Below, one piece after another: positions 10,301-19,082 of a stretch of DNA of 63,346 nucleotides (the stretch's first letter is position 1; each line of letters begins with the position of its first letter). Made by a program: the position numbers and the translations under genes. Location: the NCBI RefSeq assembly GCF_040151475.1, contig NZ_JBDKWG010000126.1:1-63346 (forward strand), given 5' to 3'. The notes beneath the pieces were generated by a model. The model did not search any database. It had not been told where the DNA came from and saw only the letters and a program-made list of their open reading frames with translations. Source of the stretch: CAXBNB01 sp040151475. GTDB lineage: Bacteria; Bacteroidota; Bacteroidia; Cytophagales; Cyclobacteriaceae.

Positions 10301-10740
10301 TTCTCATCTGTGATTTTTCCAGAAACATCAATATCCTCCTGCACAAAAACTGCCCCCTTATTTGAATATCTGTTAAGTCTGGTCTTAACATTAATATTGC
10401 TATTGATTTGTCTGAACTGTACATCTGCCATTTCAGATATATCCATAAGAACATCGTATAAGGATTGGTTTTTGTACTTCCTGTTGAATTTTACCTGATT
10501 TCTAAATTCCCTCTTATTATAAATAAATTCAAGGCCCGTTTCTTGTGTAATTTTCTCAAAAACAGTTATCAAATTATCATTTTGAAAATTGATATCAATC
10601 TGTATCTGTTTTACACTCGTATTTTTTTGAGCATTAATCTCCCCTGTAGCCAATAGTATGCCACTGAATGTGAGAAGAACTATGACTGTGTTCAAAGAAT
10701 ACACTATAATTTTATTAATAGGTAATAATTTAAATTTCAT
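7357..10740 (-). CDS. susC: SusC/RagA-family TonB-dependent transporter with STN domain
   Basis: Outer-membrane TonB-dependent import channel, 1127 aa. Order: signal peptide about 1-38 (EINAQ), STN signalling domain about 45-110, carboxypeptidase-regulatory-like domain about 138-208 (DVSGKITDENGENLPGASV), linker with EEVLVVGYGTQKR at 215-227, plug domain about 230-335 containing LIIVDGIQQDNYY, then the beta-barrel to the end. The STN domain normally touches an anti-sigma factor, and a FecR gene and ECF sigma gene lie just upstream. Substrate binding on the barrel would therefore switch on the locus itself, as in the FecA-FecR-FecI scheme. Confidence 0.96.
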   Translation of the reverse strand: MKFKLLPINKIIVYSLNTVIVLLTFSGILLATGEINAQKNTSVKQIQIDINFQNDNLITVFEKITQETGLEFIYNKREFRNQVKFNRKYKNQSLYDVLMDISEMADVQFRQINSNINVKTRLNRYSNKGAVFVQEDIDVSGKITDENGENLPGASVIIKGTTNGTTSDVEGNYKLSAPDDAVLVVSFVGYKNVEVQLGNQNVIDIQMEIDAERLEEVLVVGYGTQKRVNVTGAVATVNSKELTQVPVAATSQALAGRLPGLISKQSEGKPGSAPSISIRGFGSPLIIVDGIQQDNYYNIDPNEIESFSVLKDAAAAVYGSRAGNGVILITTKRGKNGPPTINFSASTSVQTPTVYPEFVDSWEYAIIQNEANEFAGQAPAYTDEEIQKYKDGTDPDYPNVDHYSEVIKKWSALKMYNLNMSGGSDNVDYFLSAGYMFQDGIYNSDGVNMKRYNVRSNVDVRLAKNLSVGLDLSARTTNNHDVPFNSQAIFQTIGTTTNKYPASYPDPTKIPYVGRSSHNPQIKINPDLSGYDNTNRQYLTGALTLKYNIPFVKGLSVKARGNYVGDRSYEKTWTIPYSTYYYDRVNDDYAVASTGGNYSLSEENSREEMLTFQGFIDYEKTFSDHEIKGLLVSEIIDTRSNWFNGYKDGFISGAVDQMFAGSSENMSTNGSAFEESRMSYVGRLNYVYKSRYLLEGTLRYDASSRFASDYRWALFPSLSLGWRLSEEQFIRDNFSFIDNMKLRLSYSHTGYDLNAGAYQYLSTYSYSTQYVFGNTPYKTIKNNGIENPFISWEDIYTYNSGLEVDLWNGLLGVEFDWFYRLRKGILGSRTSTLPNTFGASLPQENINSIDNRGIELVLKHRNRINDFNYSIDGNISWTRSKYVDYAEQEYDDPDEERLYKRTGQWTNRTFGYKTDGFFQTQAEIDESPIDYDQKGNSTLQPGMIKYVDVNDDKVINWRDRVEIGRNGTPEIMFGLNLSCEYKGFDLSMLWQGASNFNLEFSQNMRTLTINNVWNSYKFLYDGRWTPENPNADFPRTTNGHNSYMNTTSDLWLKSASYLRLKSFSVGYSLPQKLINKISLNKVRIYLAGYNTLTISKLGKFPFDPEGIGHSWTYPLYKSYSVGLNIVL

Positions 10741-10842
10741 ATCTTTACTTGTTTTTAATGTAGTTCAATAATTGCATTAAATCTGATCCTGAATACTCAA
10801 TTCTATTGTTAGCGCACGTGAAATTGAATCAGGAAAAATAAT

Positions 10843-10867
10843 CAGCAGTGCTCCTTGAGCATTGCTG
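10843..10867 (-). terminator. Stem-loop between fecR and susC
   Basis: CAGCAGTGCTC and GAGCATTGCTG pair over 11 positions (one G-T pair) around the loop CTT. On the minus strand it lies 20 bp after the fecR stop and is followed by ATTATTTTT. On the plus strand a run of seven T follows, although no plus-strand gene ends here. It probably separates the regulatory genes from susC, which would then have its own promoter; no clear promoter was seen in the remaining 100 bp. Confidence 0.6.
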
Positions 10868-10887
10868 TTTTTTTCTTTATATATATA

Positions 10888-11913
10888 TCATATTGCCTCT
10901 TCTTTTAGGTTTAAAAAACTGATTTCTATATTCTTATCATTCATACTATATTCAAATCGAAGAGTATAGGCCAATGATTCCAACACATTTTCAATAGGTT
11001 CATTGTAGTAATTTGCAGTAATCTCACCCTCCGCTGTTCGAGAATTGGCATAAGTAATATTTACTCCATACCAGGCTTCCAACTTTAATTTTATTTGATC
11101 CAAATTGGCATTTTTGAGTACTAATACACCATCTTTCCATCCAGTGATCTCTTCCAGTTTGAACCTGTCCTTATTAATTATGTGCTGATCTTTGCTGTAT
11201 GTAGCTATTTCATTAGGCTCCAGATATATCTCCTGAAGTCCTTTTGAATAAAGAGTATCATTCTTACTCTTTACAGAGACTTTACCACTTACCACTGCTA
11301 CTTTTATCTCATTGTGATCTGGAATTGCCTGTATATTAAATGAAGTACCCAATACAGTTGTTTCAATATTTCCGGAATGGACAATAAATGGTTTTTCCAC
11401 ATCCCTCTTCACTTCAAAAAATGCTTCCCCTTCTAATATTACTTCGCGCTTATTCCGGTCAAATTGAGAAGGAAATTTGATTAAACTAGCCGAGTTTAGT
11501 TTAATAATAGTACCATCACTCAACATAAAGGTGGATTTCTGCCCTTTTGGATTTATCTTTTCAACTATGTCAGAAGAGTGTTTGGTTAGTGTTTGATGAT
11601 AATTATTAACCAACCAAACCAAGCCTGTAGCTACCAGCAGCACAGCAGCTATACGACCAAAATACTCCCAGAATGGTTTTTTAATATCTTTTACCTTTAT
11701 TTCATCATGTTTGATTCGATTGTTAATACGCTTATATACCTTTTCTTTGGATATTATTGGAAGTTTTTTATGATGCATCCAATGAAACCTGAATGAATTA
11801 AAAATAGTCTTATGCGACTGATTTTCATTCAACCATTCATCTAATTTAGATTTATCCGGATTTTTCTCACCAGATAAAGCCTTGGCTATTATGTCGTATA
11901 TATCCTCGTCCAT
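10888..11913 (-). CDS. FecR-family anti-sigma factor
   Basis: Inner-membrane anti-sigma regulator. The cytoplasmic N-terminus (1-85) would hold the sigma factor. A single membrane segment lies at about 86-103 (GRIAAVLLVATGLVWLV). The periplasmic FecR domain follows at about 115-220 (SDGTIIKLNSASLIKFP, ILEGEAFFEVKRD, TTVLGTSFNI). The C-terminal DUF4974-like domain is at about 250-335. Length 341 aa, normal for Bacteroidota. It sits between the ECF sigma gene (100 bp upstream) and susC, so it most likely relays the SusC STN-domain signal. Confidence 0.93.
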   Translation of the reverse strand: MDEDIYDIIAKALSGEKNPDKSKLDEWLNENQSHKTIFNSFRFHWMHHKKLPIISKEKVYKRINNRIKHDEIKVKDIKKPFWEYFGRIAAVLLVATGLVWLVNNYHQTLTKHSSDIVEKINPKGQKSTFMLSDGTIIKLNSASLIKFPSQFDRNKREVILEGEAFFEVKRDVEKPFIVHSGNIETTVLGTSFNIQAIPDHNEIKVAVVSGKVSVKSKNDTLYSKGLQEIYLEPNEIATYSKDQHIINKDRFKLEEITGWKDGVLVLKNANLDQIKLKLEAWYGVNITYANSRTAEGEITANYYNEPIENVLESLAYTLRFEYSMNDKNIEISFLNLKEEAI

Positions 11914-12013
11914 ACTTATGTCTTTTCAACCTGTCATATAGAGGACGAAGAAAAAATGTGCAACCCTTAAAAAGGATAAAAAAAATTGATTTTCTTATGA
12001 AAAAGCGAGGCTA

Positions 12014-12664
12014 TTAATACGTAAACAGATAAATTGAAAAGGATAAGAATTTATTTCTATCTTCGTTTTCTTTTCCTTTCAGATATAAATCTATATCATA
12101 AGCAATTTTCTTAATTGCTATTCTCATTTGGCTTTCGATAGTTTTGGGTGAAACAGAGAGCTGTTGTGCTGCATCCTTATATGAGCTACCCGTCTCTCTG
12201 ATTAGCAAATAAACTTCTTTGCATTTTGGCGGCAACTTTCCGACAGATTCAATTATTTTAGAATTGAGTTCCTGATACAAATAGGTATCTTCAGGAGATT
12301 CCATAAAATCAAGCTCTGCTAGATCGTCATTTATCTCAACTTGATGAAGCTTAGTTCTTCCTCTATGCTTATCGTAACATCTATTTTTAGTGACTGTATA
12401 TAAATATGTCTCAAAATTATTTATTTCATCATATCTATCTCTTATTTCCCAAATCTTCACAAAAACATCTTCAATGATCTCCTCTGCATCTTCATTGGAT
12501 TGGATAATGGTGTAGGCAACTGTAAAAAGCCAGGAATGATAGCGATCAAATAATTCTTTGAAGGCCTGATGATCGTCAAATCTGGCAATCTTGTCTAATA
12601 ACTTTCGTATTTCCTTTTTCTCAACTACCAAAACACATTCGTTTATGCCACAATGATATGCCAT
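12014..12664 (-). CDS. ECF sigma factor (sigma-70 family)
   Basis: Extracytoplasmic-function sigma factor that directs transcription of its target locus. Region 2 is at about 33-75 (AFKELFDRYHSWLFTVAY, DAEEIIEDVFVKIWE) and region 4 at about 143-190 (LPPKCKEVYLLIRETGSSY, LSVSPKTIESQM). Length 216 aa. The ATG at 12664 gives about 15 residues before the usual N-terminus (VVEKKEIRKLL), so a start a few codons later is possible. It heads the minus-strand locus FecR, SusC, SusD and phosphatases, which are its probable targets. Confidence 0.95.
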   Translation of the reverse strand: MAYHCGINECVLVVEKKEIRKLLDKIARFDDHQAFKELFDRYHSWLFTVAYTIIQSNEDAEEIIEDVFVKIWEIRDRYDEINNFETYLYTVTKNRCYDKHRGRTKLHQVEINDDLAELDFMESPEDTYLYQELNSKIIESVGKLPPKCKEVYLLIRETGSSYKDAAQQLSVSPKTIESQMRIAIKKIAYDIDLYLKGKENEDRNKFLSFSIYLFTY

Positions 12665-12778
12665 TTTTTCTAATCAAAATTGGCTTGATTTATATTATTT
12701 GATTAAGAAAGTGTTACCAATATTTTCTTTTAAAGATCAATCCATCAAAAAAATCATCGGTTTTCTCAAGCCCTTTTC

Positions 12779-13273
12779 CTACGATTTAAACTTGTTCTCT
12801 TCTGTTTGTTGGCTGGCATCATACACACGTATGGCCACAACATCAGCCTCGGCTGTCTTTTTACCCTGGCTGTACAGGTCACACTTTAGGACGGTTTTTC
12901 GATTTTTGACTTCTATCACTTTTGCCCTCAATTCAACAGGATGATTGTTTGAAGTTGGCAACAGGTATTTTACGTTAAGCGTGCCAGTGGCATACCTGTA
13001 TTCGGGATCTGAGCCCAAAGTTCGACTTTCCAACCTGTAGGCATAAGCCATAGCAGTACCCATGCAATGGCAATCAATTATAGTGGCTATAATACCCCCA
13101 TTCAGTAAATCTGACCAACCATGGTATTTTTCTTCAGACTGCCAGATGCATACCGATTCATCATTATCCCAAAAACTTTTGATCTGTAATCCTTCATGGT
13201 TGTCATTGCCACATCCAAAGCAAACATTGCCCGGCATGTTATCCTGAAAATATTCTTTTTCGTTTGAGTTCAT
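12779..13273 (-). CDS. Hotdog-fold thioesterase (PaaI-like)
   Basis: Probable acyl-CoA thioesterase, 164 aa. The N-terminal CFGCGNDNHEGLQIK and the helix block HGWSDLLNGGIIATIIDCH are typical of PaaI/YbgC-like hotdog proteins; the glycine-rich turn before the helix supports the fold. The C-terminal strand VELRAKVIEVKNRKTVLKC also fits. No partner gene indicates a substrate. The gene is divergent from a 50-codon gene 41 bp away. Confidence 0.8.
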   Translation of the reverse strand: MNSNEKEYFQDNMPGNVCFGCGNDNHEGLQIKSFWDNDESVCIWQSEEKYHGWSDLLNGGIIATIIDCHCMGTAMAYAYRLESRTLGSDPEYRYATGTLNVKYLLPTSNNHPVELRAKVIEVKNRKTVLKCDLYSQGKKTAEADVVAIRVYDASQQTEENKFKS

Positions 13274-13314
13274 TACCTTTAAAAGCTTAAATTTTCATTT
13301 TTTTGTAAGTAACA

Positions 13315-13467
13315 ATGAATAAATCGAAATCCAAAAAGACTAAAACCAATAAGAAATTAGTCGATTCGAAGCAAACCACTAAACCGGACAATCAGGAAAA
13401 TCAGCCAGAAGAAACTATAGGAATACCCGACATAGGCCTGAAAAAATTTCTAGGCTGTGGTGGATAA
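13315..13467 (+). CDS. 50-aa lysine-rich peptide ending in LGCGG
   Basis: A short complete frame from ATG 13315 to TAA 13467. The first 20 residues are rich in Lys, Ser and Thr (MNKSKSKKTKTNKK). A polar, acidic middle follows, then the compact ending IPDIGLKKFLGCGG. There is no signal peptide or membrane segment. I recall other Bacteroidota small proteins with a similar KKxLGCGG tail but cannot confirm this without a search. The single cysteine followed by Gly-Gly at the C-terminus could be a processing, modification or metal site; that is inference. It fills the gap between two minus-strand genes on the opposite strand. Confidence 0.6.
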   Translation: MNKSKSKKTKTNKKLVDSKQTTKPDNQENQPEETIGIPDIGLKKFLGCGG

Positions 13468-13475
13468 TCCGACAG

Positions 13476-15884
13476 TTATTCACTCTGAAAAACACGTTTC
13501 ACTCTTTGCCCTATATTGGTCATGATCTCGTACGGAATGGTACCAATTTGATTTGCCAATTCCTTTACACTTGGTTTTTCTCCAAATACTATAACTTCAT
13601 CCCCGATTTTACAATCGACGTTGGTCACATCCAGCATGGTCATGTCCATGCATACATTTCCAAATACGAAAACCAACTGGCCTCTTACTAACATAGACCC
13701 TTTGCCATTTCCAAAAGCCCGTAAATACCCGTCTGCATAGCCAATCGGTATCGTAGCAATACTCATGTCTTTATTTGCCAATCCCTTTCTTCCATACCCA
13801 ACTGTTTCCCCCCTTTTTATTTTCTTGATCTGAGAAATATTGGATTTTAAAGTACCTACGGCTTTCAATTGATGTTGCTCCTGCTCTGTAGGATCATACC
13901 CATACAACCCCACACCGAGTCTCACCATATCAAAATGATATTGAGGAAAACGGCTAATTCCTCCGGTGTTGACAATATGTCTGAGGGGTTTGTACCAAAG
14001 TGACTCACAAACCTGATCTGCCATTTGGATGAAATGTTTCACCTGTGATTCAGAATAAGAATCGTGCAGGGGACTTTCACTTCCTGCCAGGTGGCTGAAA
14101 ACACTTCTTATTTTTATTTGCTTGTTTCTGGCAATCAATTGTTGTACCTGCGTCAATTCCTTGGCTGTGAATCCCAATCTGTTCATTCCAGATTCCAACT
14201 TAAGGTGAATACTGGGAATACCATCTGTATCTTCAAAATAGGATATGAATTCATGAAGCAAATCAAGGCTGTATATTTCAGGTTCCAGATTATATTCTTT
14301 CAACAATCTAAATGAATCTGAAGTGGGGTTCATAATCATGATAGGAACATAAATTCCATGCTTTCTCAATTCCACAGCTTCATCTATGTAAGCTACTCCC
14401 AGGTAATCAATCTTGTGGTATTGTAATAAATTAGCAATTTCAAAAATCCCACCACCATAGGCATAAGCCTTCACCATCGCCATTATTTTAGTTCCCGGTT
14501 TTAACTTAGACCGGTAATAATTGAGATTATGAACCACATTTTCCAGGTTGATTTCCAACACAGTTCTGTGAATATTTTTCTCCAGTTGAGATACAATTCT
14601 TTCAAAAGCAAAGTTTCTGGCTCCTTTCACAAGCACTACCTCATCAGCTAACTTGTGATTGGATTTCAGAAAAGAATCCGTGTCTGGAAAATAGTTTGAT
14701 GGCACATCAATTTCTGACCTGTATTTTTCAATCTCTTTACCAATACCTATCACTTTAGAAACCTGATTTTTCCTGAACAATTGATTGACTCTCTTGTAAA
14801 GAGCTACCCCCTCAATTCCCGTTTGAGAAATATCAGAGAAGATTACCGATTTGGTTCTTTTTTGATTTTGTCGGCTCAGGAAATCAAGCGCCACTTCCAT
14901 CCCATGCAAATCATTGTTGTAGGTGTCGTCTATCAGGTAACTCTGGCCAACTGCCTGCTTAAGCTCCAAACGCATCTTCACCGCAGGTAGATTGTTTAGC
15001 CCCGACTGAATGATATTTTCATCCAAGCCAAGTACCTTCATTACCACAGCGCAATGAATCGCATTTTCAATAAAATAAGGTTCTTTAAACTTCAACCTAA
15101 GATTGACGGTATGCCCGTCAAAGGAAATACGCAGCATATTTTGCTCTAGATGCTCAACTGTCCATCCGATAAGTTTACTTTTATCACCAATATATTGAAG
15201 TAAAGCATCTTCTACTATTTTCTCCGACTTTGAATAGATTACTTTCTGACAGCCTTTGAACAACAATGCCTTTTCCTCAGCTTTTTCAACTTTGGATTTA
15301 AATCCCTGGTTGTGTGCTTCTCCTATATTGGTAAAAATTCCAATGGTAGGTTTAATTATTTTTTCAAGGTTAGCCATCTCACCTGTTTTGGAAATACCTG
15401 CCTCAAATATCCCCAAATTGTCGTTTGCACTCATTTGCCACACTGAAAGTGGCACACCCACTTGTGAATTGTAACTCTTTGGGCTTTTTACAACCTGATA
15501 AGCCTGCCCCAGCAATGTGGAAAGCCATTCTTTCACAATGGTTTTGCCATTGCTGCCTGTAATCCCCAATACGGGGTAATCAAACAAACTTCGGTGATAA
15601 GATGCGATTCGCTGTAGTGCTTCTATAGAGGATGCAACTTTCAGCACACTTGCCTCATTTAATTCAGCGACATCTTTTTCTACCACAAACAAACGAACCC
15701 CTTGGTTGTATGCTTCTTCTACATATTTATGCCCATCATGATTGCTTCCCTGAATAGCAAAAAAAACAGATCCTTTTTGGATGGAAACATTCCGTGTATC
15801 AATACACAACTCTGATAAAATTACATCGCCGGACTGTTGCAACACTTCTCCGTTACATATAGTTTCTAGTTCGCTAAACAGCAT
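13476..15884 (-). CDS. murF-alr: Bifunctional MurF-alanine racemase fusion
   Basis: Joins two steps of peptidoglycan precursor synthesis in the cytoplasm. The N-terminal half (about 1-440) is a Mur ligase that adds D-Ala-D-Ala to UDP-MurNAc-tripeptide; it has the ATP loop GITGSNGKT at 107-115. The C-terminal half (about 445-802) is a PLP-dependent alanine racemase that makes D-alanine. Its PLP lysine lies in MAMVKAYAYG and its catalytic-tyrosine region in GVGLYGYDP. The racemase motif is VKAYAYG instead of the more common VKADAYG, but the lysine is kept. The fusion is usual in Bacteroidota, so it is not an anomaly. Confidence 0.95.
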   Translation of the reverse strand: MLFSELETICNGEVLQQSGDVILSELCIDTRNVSIQKGSVFFAIQGSNHDGHKYVEEAYNQGVRLFVVEKDVAELNEASVLKVASSIEALQRIASYHRSLFDYPVLGITGSNGKTIVKEWLSTLLGQAYQVVKSPKSYNSQVGVPLSVWQMSANDNLGIFEAGISKTGEMANLEKIIKPTIGIFTNIGEAHNQGFKSKVEKAEEKALLFKGCQKVIYSKSEKIVEDALLQYIGDKSKLIGWTVEHLEQNMLRISFDGHTVNLRLKFKEPYFIENAIHCAVVMKVLGLDENIIQSGLNNLPAVKMRLELKQAVGQSYLIDDTYNNDLHGMEVALDFLSRQNQKRTKSVIFSDISQTGIEGVALYKRVNQLFRKNQVSKVIGIGKEIEKYRSEIDVPSNYFPDTDSFLKSNHKLADEVVLVKGARNFAFERIVSQLEKNIHRTVLEINLENVVHNLNYYRSKLKPGTKIMAMVKAYAYGGGIFEIANLLQYHKIDYLGVAYIDEAVELRKHGIYVPIMIMNPTSDSFRLLKEYNLEPEIYSLDLLHEFISYFEDTDGIPSIHLKLESGMNRLGFTAKELTQVQQLIARNKQIKIRSVFSHLAGSESPLHDSYSESQVKHFIQMADQVCESLWYKPLRHIVNTGGISRFPQYHFDMVRLGVGLYGYDPTEQEQHQLKAVGTLKSNISQIKKIKRGETVGYGRKGLANKDMSIATIPIGYADGYLRAFGNGKGSMLVRGQLVFVFGNVCMDMTMLDVTNVDCKIGDEVIVFGEKPSVKELANQIGTIPYEIMTNIGQRVKRVFQSE

Positions 15885-16125
15885 AGGGTATTTTGTTATT
15901 AAAATCCTTGATTTTTAGTCCAAATAAAGGTATTCGGTGAAATACTTCCATCATTTCAACGTATGATATTAAACTACTTTTTAAAAACACAATTTAAGGC
16001 ATAAATATTATATTTTTTTATCTTCTAAATTACTTCATATATCCTTTCTATTTCATTCAATTGGACTAAATTGCAAGATTTAACACATTATTAACTTAGA
16101 ATTTTATTGATCTCAACACGTGTAA

Positions 16126-19065
16126 ATGAACGTATCTCTCACTAATCCATTTCAGCTAATTTATACATTGTTTGAACACGAATATTTAGGCTATATATTC
16201 GAATCTTTTGTGATCCAAAAAGATGAAGAAGGAAGGCTTACATTTTCTCATCAAAACATCTCTTCTAAAAACGCAAAAGAATTCGACTCGGGACTCGATG
16301 ACACTGATTATCAACTGATCAAATTGATGGATTCGATGCAACAAGACGTTGTAGCCAGACATTTCAATAAGAAAAATGTAAAAGCCAATGATTTTTTTCT
16401 AAAGATTTTTAATGGCAAAGATGGCAATGAAGTTATACAAAATGAAATCAAACGGTATCTCGAAATAAGACGATCAAAAATTCTGCCCCTGCTGAAAAAC
16501 AAAATGCTGTTTGAAATGGGAGCAGATGGCGAACCTACCTGGAAAAAAATAGAAGTATTACAAGAACCTGCAACTGTCCTTTTCCACTTTAGAAGAAACG
16601 ATGAGGATACTCATTATTTTCCCACTATAAAGTATGCCGGAGAAAAAGTAGATTATCAATACAAAGGCGGATACATTCTCTGCAACGATCCTGCATTTCT
16701 GGTTTTAGAAAACAAACTCTATCATTTTGCCAAAAACATTGACGGAAATAAAATCAAACCTTTTTTGGATAAAAAATTTATTTCTGTACCTAAAAAAATA
16801 GAGGACAACTATTACAGAAAATTTGTTGCTCAGCTTGTAGGATCTTTTGATGTGTATGCAAAGGGTTTTGAAATCAAAACAGAAAATTACCCGGTAAAAC
16901 CCCTTCTTACATTTTCCAAACTGGCAAACGGTTCGAAAACACTTTCTTTATTTGGAGAAAATGGAGTTGCTGCAAATCAGGAAGACAGTCAGGATAAAAT
17001 CCTGTTTGAACTTTCCTTTGGTTATGGAAACTACAGCTATACCGCCGATAAAATAAAAGAAGTAAGCGTACATGTGGATAAACAGGATGACAACTATATC
17101 TTTTACCGGATAAAACGAGATCTGAACAAGGAAAAAAAATATATTCACTTTCTGAATGAAGCCAACATGTCGTTGAGGCATGCCCGGGCAACTATGAATA
17201 CCTCTACTGCCTTTTCATGGATTCGTCAAAATGAGAAATTTCTCAATGAATCAGGCATTACACTCCGCCAAAATGGAGGAGAAGGCAAAAAATATTTTCT
17301 TGGACAAACTTCCATTTCCATTCAGGTCAATGAAAATATTGATTGGTTTGATATCCACGCCGTAATCAAATTTGGAGATTTCAATATTCCTTTCAAGGTT
17401 ATTAGAAACCATATTCTAAAGAAAAAAAGAGAGATAGAATTGCCAAATGGAGAAGTGGCAGTAATACCCGAAGAATGGTTTCTTGAATACTCCGAGCTGT
17501 TTGCCTTTTCAGAAGATGTTGAGGGTCAGGAAGGTTTGGCTTTGAAGAAACATCATCTGGCACTGGTGAATGAGTTGAAAGAATCCGAAATAGCCAAAAT
17601 TCAACTCAATAGAAAGCTGGAAAAACTGAGCAATTCCTTCAAACAAATCGAGGACTATCCAATAGCCAAAGGATTTAAAGGTGATCTGCGTCCATACCAA
17701 AAAGCCGGATACAATTGGATGAATTTTCTGAGGCAGTATAAATTTGGTGGCTGTCTGGCAGATGATATGGGTCTAGGAAAAACAGTTCAGACTTTGGCCA
17801 TGCTTCAAAATGTAAAGGAGCTAGAAGATGGAGGTGTCAACCTGCTTGTAATGCCTACATCGCTAGTTTACAACTGGGAAAAAGAAGCTGAAAAGTTCAC
17901 TCCAAAATTAAAAATACTGAACTATACCGGAGTAAAAAGGGTCAAAGATGTCAGCCAATTTGCAAACTACGATTTGGTGCTCACATCGTATGGTCTCATC
18001 AGACAAGACCTTGATTTACTAAAAGATTTTTATTTCAACTACATCATACTCGACGAATCTCAGGTAATCAAAAATCCTGATTCCAACATTGCCAAAGCAG
18101 TAAAGCATCTAAAATCGAGTTACAAACTGATACTAACAGGCACTCCGATTGAAAACACAACCATGGATCTGTGGTCACAAATGGAATTTCTCAACCCCGG
18201 ATTGCTGGGTGGGAAAACTTTTTTCAAAAACAACTTCCAATTGCCTATAGAAAAAAAACAAGACGAACAGCAAACAAAAAAGCTGTACACGATCATCAAA
18301 CCATTTTTACTCAGAAGGCACAAGTCTCAGGTAGCCACTGATCTGCCAGAAAAGATAGAAACTGTCAGATATTGCTCTATGACTGAAGAACAGGAAAGTG
18401 CTTATGAGGAAGTAAAATCAGGCTACAGAAATGAAATAATGAGCCAAATAGAGGAAGGTGGACTTGGTAAATCTCAGTTCTTACTACTTCAGGGTTTGAC
18501 AAAGCTGAGACAAATTGCCAATCACCCCAAGATGATCGATGAATCATACAAAGGTGAGTCTGGTAAATTAAAAGAAATCAGCTACATGCTTGAAAATGCC
18601 ATTAACAAAAACCATAAAATCCTTGTATTTTCACAGTTCGTGAAACATCTGGGTATTATTTCAAGCTATCTGAAAGAAAAAAACATAGACTATTGCTACC
18701 TGGATGGCAGTACCAAGGACCGGGAAGCACAAGTCAGCCGTTTTCAAAATAATGAATCGGTAAAAGTATTTTTAATTTCACTCAAAGCAGGTGGCCTTGG
18801 GCTCAATCTGACCAAAGCAGAGTATGTGTTTCTGCTTGACCCATGGTGGAATCCTGCCATAGAAGCACAGGCCATTGACAGGGCTCATAGAATTGGGCAG
18901 AAAAATACGGTATTCACCTATAGGTTCATCACCAAGAATTCCGTAGAGGAAAAAATCATGATGCTACAGCAAAACAAAAGAAAATTGGCGTCTGATCTGA
19001 TCACAACAGAGGAAAGCTTCGTCAAAAACCTATCTAAAGAAGATATTGTTAGTATATTGGATTAG
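16126..19065 (+). CDS. SNF2/RapA-family DEAD-like helicase
   Basis: ATP-dependent DNA translocase, 979 aa. The first ~510 residues are not recognised from motifs and contain no obvious membrane segment. The SNF2 ATPase follows: ADDMGLGKTVQTL at about 545-557 (motif I), DESQVIKNP at about 642-650 (motif II) and LTGTPIEN (motif III). The helicase C-terminal lobe is at about 810-940, with FLISLKAGGLGLNLTKA and QAIDRAHRIGQ. Such proteins remodel protein-DNA or RNA polymerase complexes; the role here is not known. An aldehyde dehydrogenase gene follows after 17 bp on the same strand, so they may be co-transcribed. Confidence 0.92.
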   Translation: MNVSLTNPFQLIYTLFEHEYLGYIFESFVIQKDEEGRLTFSHQNISSKNAKEFDSGLDDTDYQLIKLMDSMQQDVVARHFNKKNVKANDFFLKIFNGKDGNEVIQNEIKRYLEIRRSKILPLLKNKMLFEMGADGEPTWKKIEVLQEPATVLFHFRRNDEDTHYFPTIKYAGEKVDYQYKGGYILCNDPAFLVLENKLYHFAKNIDGNKIKPFLDKKFISVPKKIEDNYYRKFVAQLVGSFDVYAKGFEIKTENYPVKPLLTFSKLANGSKTLSLFGENGVAANQEDSQDKILFELSFGYGNYSYTADKIKEVSVHVDKQDDNYIFYRIKRDLNKEKKYIHFLNEANMSLRHARATMNTSTAFSWIRQNEKFLNESGITLRQNGGEGKKYFLGQTSISIQVNENIDWFDIHAVIKFGDFNIPFKVIRNHILKKKREIELPNGEVAVIPEEWFLEYSELFAFSEDVEGQEGLALKKHHLALVNELKESEIAKIQLNRKLEKLSNSFKQIEDYPIAKGFKGDLRPYQKAGYNWMNFLRQYKFGGCLADDMGLGKTVQTLAMLQNVKELEDGGVNLLVMPTSLVYNWEKEAEKFTPKLKILNYTGVKRVKDVSQFANYDLVLTSYGLIRQDLDLLKDFYFNYIILDESQVIKNPDSNIAKAVKHLKSSYKLILTGTPIENTTMDLWSQMEFLNPGLLGGKTFFKNNFQLPIEKKQDEQQTKKLYTIIKPFLLRRHKSQVATDLPEKIETVRYCSMTEEQESAYEEVKSGYRNEIMSQIEEGGLGKSQFLLLQGLTKLRQIANHPKMIDESYKGESGKLKEISYMLENAINKNHKILVFSQFVKHLGIISSYLKEKNIDYCYLDGSTKDREAQVSRFQNNESVKVFLISLKAGGLGLNLTKAEYVFLLDPWWNPAIEAQAIDRAHRIGQKNTVFTYRFITKNSVEEKIMMLQQNKRKLASDLITTEESFVKNLSKEDIVSILD

Positions 19066-19082
19066 TAAAAAACAACTACCCA

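Noticed and set aside
13476..15884. MurF-Alr fusion as a novel gene fusion
   Set aside because: This fusion is usual in Bacteroidota.
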